Part shown: positions 5,977-6,715 of the stretch, one piece after another
How positions within the stretch are numbered: the stretch's first letter is position 1
Layout: each line of letters begins with the position of its first letter
Source of the DNA: Pseudanabaena sp. UBA1465
GTDB lineage: Bacteria; Cyanobacteriota; Cyanobacteriia; Pseudanabaenales; Pseudanabaenaceae
Direction: 5' to 3'
Assembly (NCBI GenBank): GCA_002325645.1
Contig: DCSN01000170.1
Location: 1 to 6,715 of the forward strand
Length of the DNA: 6,715 nt
Notes under the pieces: model-generated
What the model saw: the letters and a program-made list of their open reading frames with translations, nothing else
Databases searched by the model: none
Told to the model about the DNA's origin: nothing
Made by a program: the position numbers and the translations under genes

Positions 5977-6010
5977 CATCAAAAAGCACCCGTTAGGGTG
6001 CTTTTTGATG
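5977..6010. terminator. Bidirectional terminator between Uma2-type and thioredoxin genes
   Basis: Arms at 5977-5991 (CATCAAAAAGCACCC) and 5996-6010 pair perfectly over 15 bp around GTTA. The GC-rich top (GCACCC/GGGTGC) with A5 and T5 tracts in the arms gives a classic intrinsic terminator on both strands. It starts 6 bases after the Uma2 stop and ends one base from the thioredoxin stop, so it serves both convergent genes. Confidence 0.88.
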
Positions 6011-6011
6011 T

Positions 6012-6329
6012 TTAAGCATGAACCGCAAGGCGATCGCACAAGGGATCAGCTTGGATTACGCCCTCAATGCGATCGACAGGTTCGCCATCTTTAAATAAAA
6101 CTAAAGTTGGCAAAGCATAAACCTTATATTGAGAAGCAAGATCGGGATAGTTATCAGTATTAATCTTCACGATCTGAACCTTATCCTTCATCACTTCACT
6201 TACCTTGTCGAGAATCCCTGTCATAAGCTGACAAGGACCACACCAAGGGGCATAAAAATCTACGAGAACAGGTAATTCTGAACTTTCCAATAACTCGTCA
6301 AAACTACCAAACTGTTTTTTTACTGACAT
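6012..6329 (-). CDS. Thioredoxin, y-type (TrxY/TrxQ-like)
   Basis: A 105-residue single thioredoxin domain, a soluble dithiol-disulfide oxidoreductase that reduces target proteins and is itself reduced by ferredoxin- or NADPH-dependent thioredoxin reductase. The active site WCGPC is at 29-33 (Cys30 and Cys33), preceded by LVDFYAP, and the cis-proline is Pro74 in YALPTLVLFKDGEP. The stretches SFDELLESSELPVLVDFYAPWCGPCQLM and VKINTDNYPDLASQYKVYALPT are closer, from memory, to plant chloroplast Trx y and Synechocystis Sll1057 (TrxQ) than to m-type TrxA. Trx y is linked to supplying electrons to peroxiredoxins, so an antioxidant role is plausible. Because trxA, trxQ and trxY are all used, no symbol is given. 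The start is well supported: AAAGGAG at 6340-6346 lies 10 bases before the ATG, and the HIP1 octamer at 6333-6340 fills most of that spacer and overlaps the last G. Confidence 0.95.
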   Translation of the reverse strand: MSVKKQFGSFDELLESSELPVLVDFYAPWCGPCQLMTGILDKVSEVMKDKVQIVKINTDNYPDLASQYKVYALPTLVLFKDGEPVDRIEGVIQADPLCDRLAVHA

Positions 6330-6357
6330 GGGGCGATCGCTCCTTTAAAAACTCAAT

Positions 6358-6363
6358 TCTATA
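6358..6363 (-). promoter_or_regulatory. Possible -10 box of the thioredoxin gene
   Basis: Read on the minus strand this is TATAGA, a 4-of-6 or better match to the -10 consensus, about 28 bases before the thioredoxin ATG. No good -35 is seen; the expected place (about 6381-6386) is one arm of a short inverted repeat AGAAAG...CTTTCT (6381-6397). The call rests on position and one weak box. Confidence 0.3.
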
Positions 6364-6413
6364 GCAATTACCCAAAAAGTAGAAAGGGGCGCTTTCTAAC
6401 AATGACCACAAAT

Positions 6414-6452
6414 AAGAAAAAGACCAATTGCAAAGCAATCGATCTTTTTCTT
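6414..6452. terminator. Terminator hairpin downstream of tRNA-Cys
   Basis: An imperfect inverted repeat starts 3 bases past the tRNA-Cys 3' end. The outer arms are AAGAAAAAGA (6414-6423) and its complement (6443-6452); the inner arms ATTGC/GCAAT close on AAA, with a 3-base imperfectly paired segment between. On the minus strand the transcript ends in a U-rich run (TCTTTTTCTT), as expected for an intrinsic terminator ending tRNA transcription before the thioredoxin promoter. Confidence 0.7.
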
Positions 6453-6455
6453 AAA

Positions 6456-6526
6456 AGGCGGCACCCAGATTTGAACTGGGGGTGAGAGTTTTGCAGACTC
6501 CTGCCTTACCACTTGGCCATGCCGCC
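6456..6526 (-). tRNA. tRNA-Cys (anticodon GCA)
   Basis: The 71-nt minus-strand sequence folds as a complete cloverleaf. The acceptor stem GGCGGCA pairs with TGCCGCC (6520-6526 with 6457-6463 on the plus strand). The D arm contains GCC...GGC. The anticodon stem GGAGT/ACTCT closes the loop CTGCAAA, giving anticodon GCA. The T stem CCCAG/CTGGG closes TTCAAAT. The discriminator base is T (U73), which is characteristic of tRNA-Cys and is recognised by cysteinyl-tRNA synthetase. The 3' CCA is not encoded and must be added after transcription. A promoter lies immediately upstream and a hairpin terminator immediately downstream, so this looks like a single-gene transcript. Confidence 0.96.
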
Positions 6527-6538
6527 GAACGGATATTT

Positions 6539-6568
6539 ACTATAACAAATTAGGTACATAGTTGTAAA
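6539..6568 (-). promoter_or_regulatory. Promoter of tRNA-Cys
   Basis: On the minus strand TTTACA (6563-6568, 5 of 6 to TTGACA) is followed after 18 bp by TATAGT (6539-6544, 5 of 6 to TATAAT). Transcription would start only a few bases before the mature tRNA 5' end at 6526, leaving a very short leader for RNase P to remove. This is the best sigma70-type promoter in the window. Confidence 0.65.
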
Positions 6569-6571
6569 CAA

Positions 6572-6606
6572 ACCCAAATATTCATGTTTAGCGTGAATAT
6601 TTGGGT
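6572..6606. terminator. 13-bp perfect inverted repeat upstream of tRNA-Cys
   Basis: Arms ACCCAAATATTCA (6572-6584) and its complement (6594-6606) flank a 9-base loop. On the minus strand the stem is followed by TTTGTTT, so it could terminate transcripts coming from the right, just before the tRNA-Cys promoter. It could also be a protein-binding palindrome. Confidence 0.45.
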
Positions 6607-6625
6607 GACAAGCAGTTCTCCATAT

Positions 6626-6670
6626 AAAACCCAAAATGAATGAACGCCGCCTTCATTCATTTTGGGTTTT
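6626..6670. terminator. 19-bp perfect hairpin near the right edge
   Basis: Arms at 6626-6644 and 6652-6670 pair perfectly over 19 bp around the loop CGCCGCC. Each strand ends its stem with GGGTTTT, so it should act as an intrinsic terminator in both directions. The gene it ends is not in the window; a gene beyond position 6715 facing leftward is the likely user. The remaining bases to 6715 hold no supported gene. Confidence 0.65.
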
Positions 6671-6715
6671 ACTCCCTTCCCAGTATCAAAATAGACATTA
6701 AAAACCAAGAATTAG

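Noticed and set aside
5677..6039. 120-residue open frame on the minus strand with repeated SARWLSR
   Set aside because: It is antisense to the Uma2 coiled-coil repeat, its periodicity merely mirrors the 21-bp units, and it runs across the convergent terminator into the thioredoxin gene.

Overview
The window looks like the chromosome of a cyanobacterium. The octamer GCGATCGC (HIP1) occurs at least 14 times in 6.7 kb, and several genes have characteristic cyanobacterial versions: a membrane-anchored CofE-like protein, a y-type thioredoxin, a CobW GTPase with a His-rich loop, an Uma2-family protein, and a gene pair resembling slr1658/slr1659 of Synechocystis. A Pseudanabaena-like filamentous lineage is a reasonable guess, but it is inference. 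No phage, transposase, rRNA or CRISPR is visible.

Layout, left to right. A minus-strand gene for a membrane-anchored protein with a CofE (F420-0:gamma-glutamyl ligase)-like domain lies at 75-1259. It is separated by two strong hairpins from trpA (minus, 1401-2195). Upstream of trpA is a TATAAT box flanked by an 11-bp direct repeat. Facing the other way is a two-gene plus-strand unit. It encodes a GHKL/SpoIIAB-like protein (2380-2958) and a STAS-like anti-sigma-antagonist-type protein (3044-3388), together a probable partner-switching module. This unit converges on a small AbiTii-like gene (minus, 3461-3958) across a 23-bp perfect palindrome. That gene is divergent from a CobW/ZNG1-type GTPase gene (plus, 4025-5128). 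Next come a hairpin and an Uma2-type PD-(D/E)XK nuclease-like gene (plus, 5198-5971), whose C-terminal coiled coil is built from a 21-bp tandem repeat. A convergent terminator separates it from a y-type thioredoxin gene (minus, 6012-6329). Last is tRNA-Cys(GCA) (minus, 6456-6526) with a near-consensus promoter, then two more large hairpins at the right edge.

Apart from the GHKL/STAS pair, the genes seem to be single transcription units, mostly bounded by long AT-rich hairpins that can act in both directions. They do not form one pathway: housekeeping genes (trpA, thioredoxin, tRNA-Cys, CobW metallochaperone) are mixed with a regulatory pair and poorly characterised proteins. The most interesting unit is the GHKL/STAS pair. 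Its kinase-like member lacks a recognisable G1 box and its STAS member carries NSSG in place of the usual DSSG. No cognate PP2C phosphatase or sigma factor lies inside the window.
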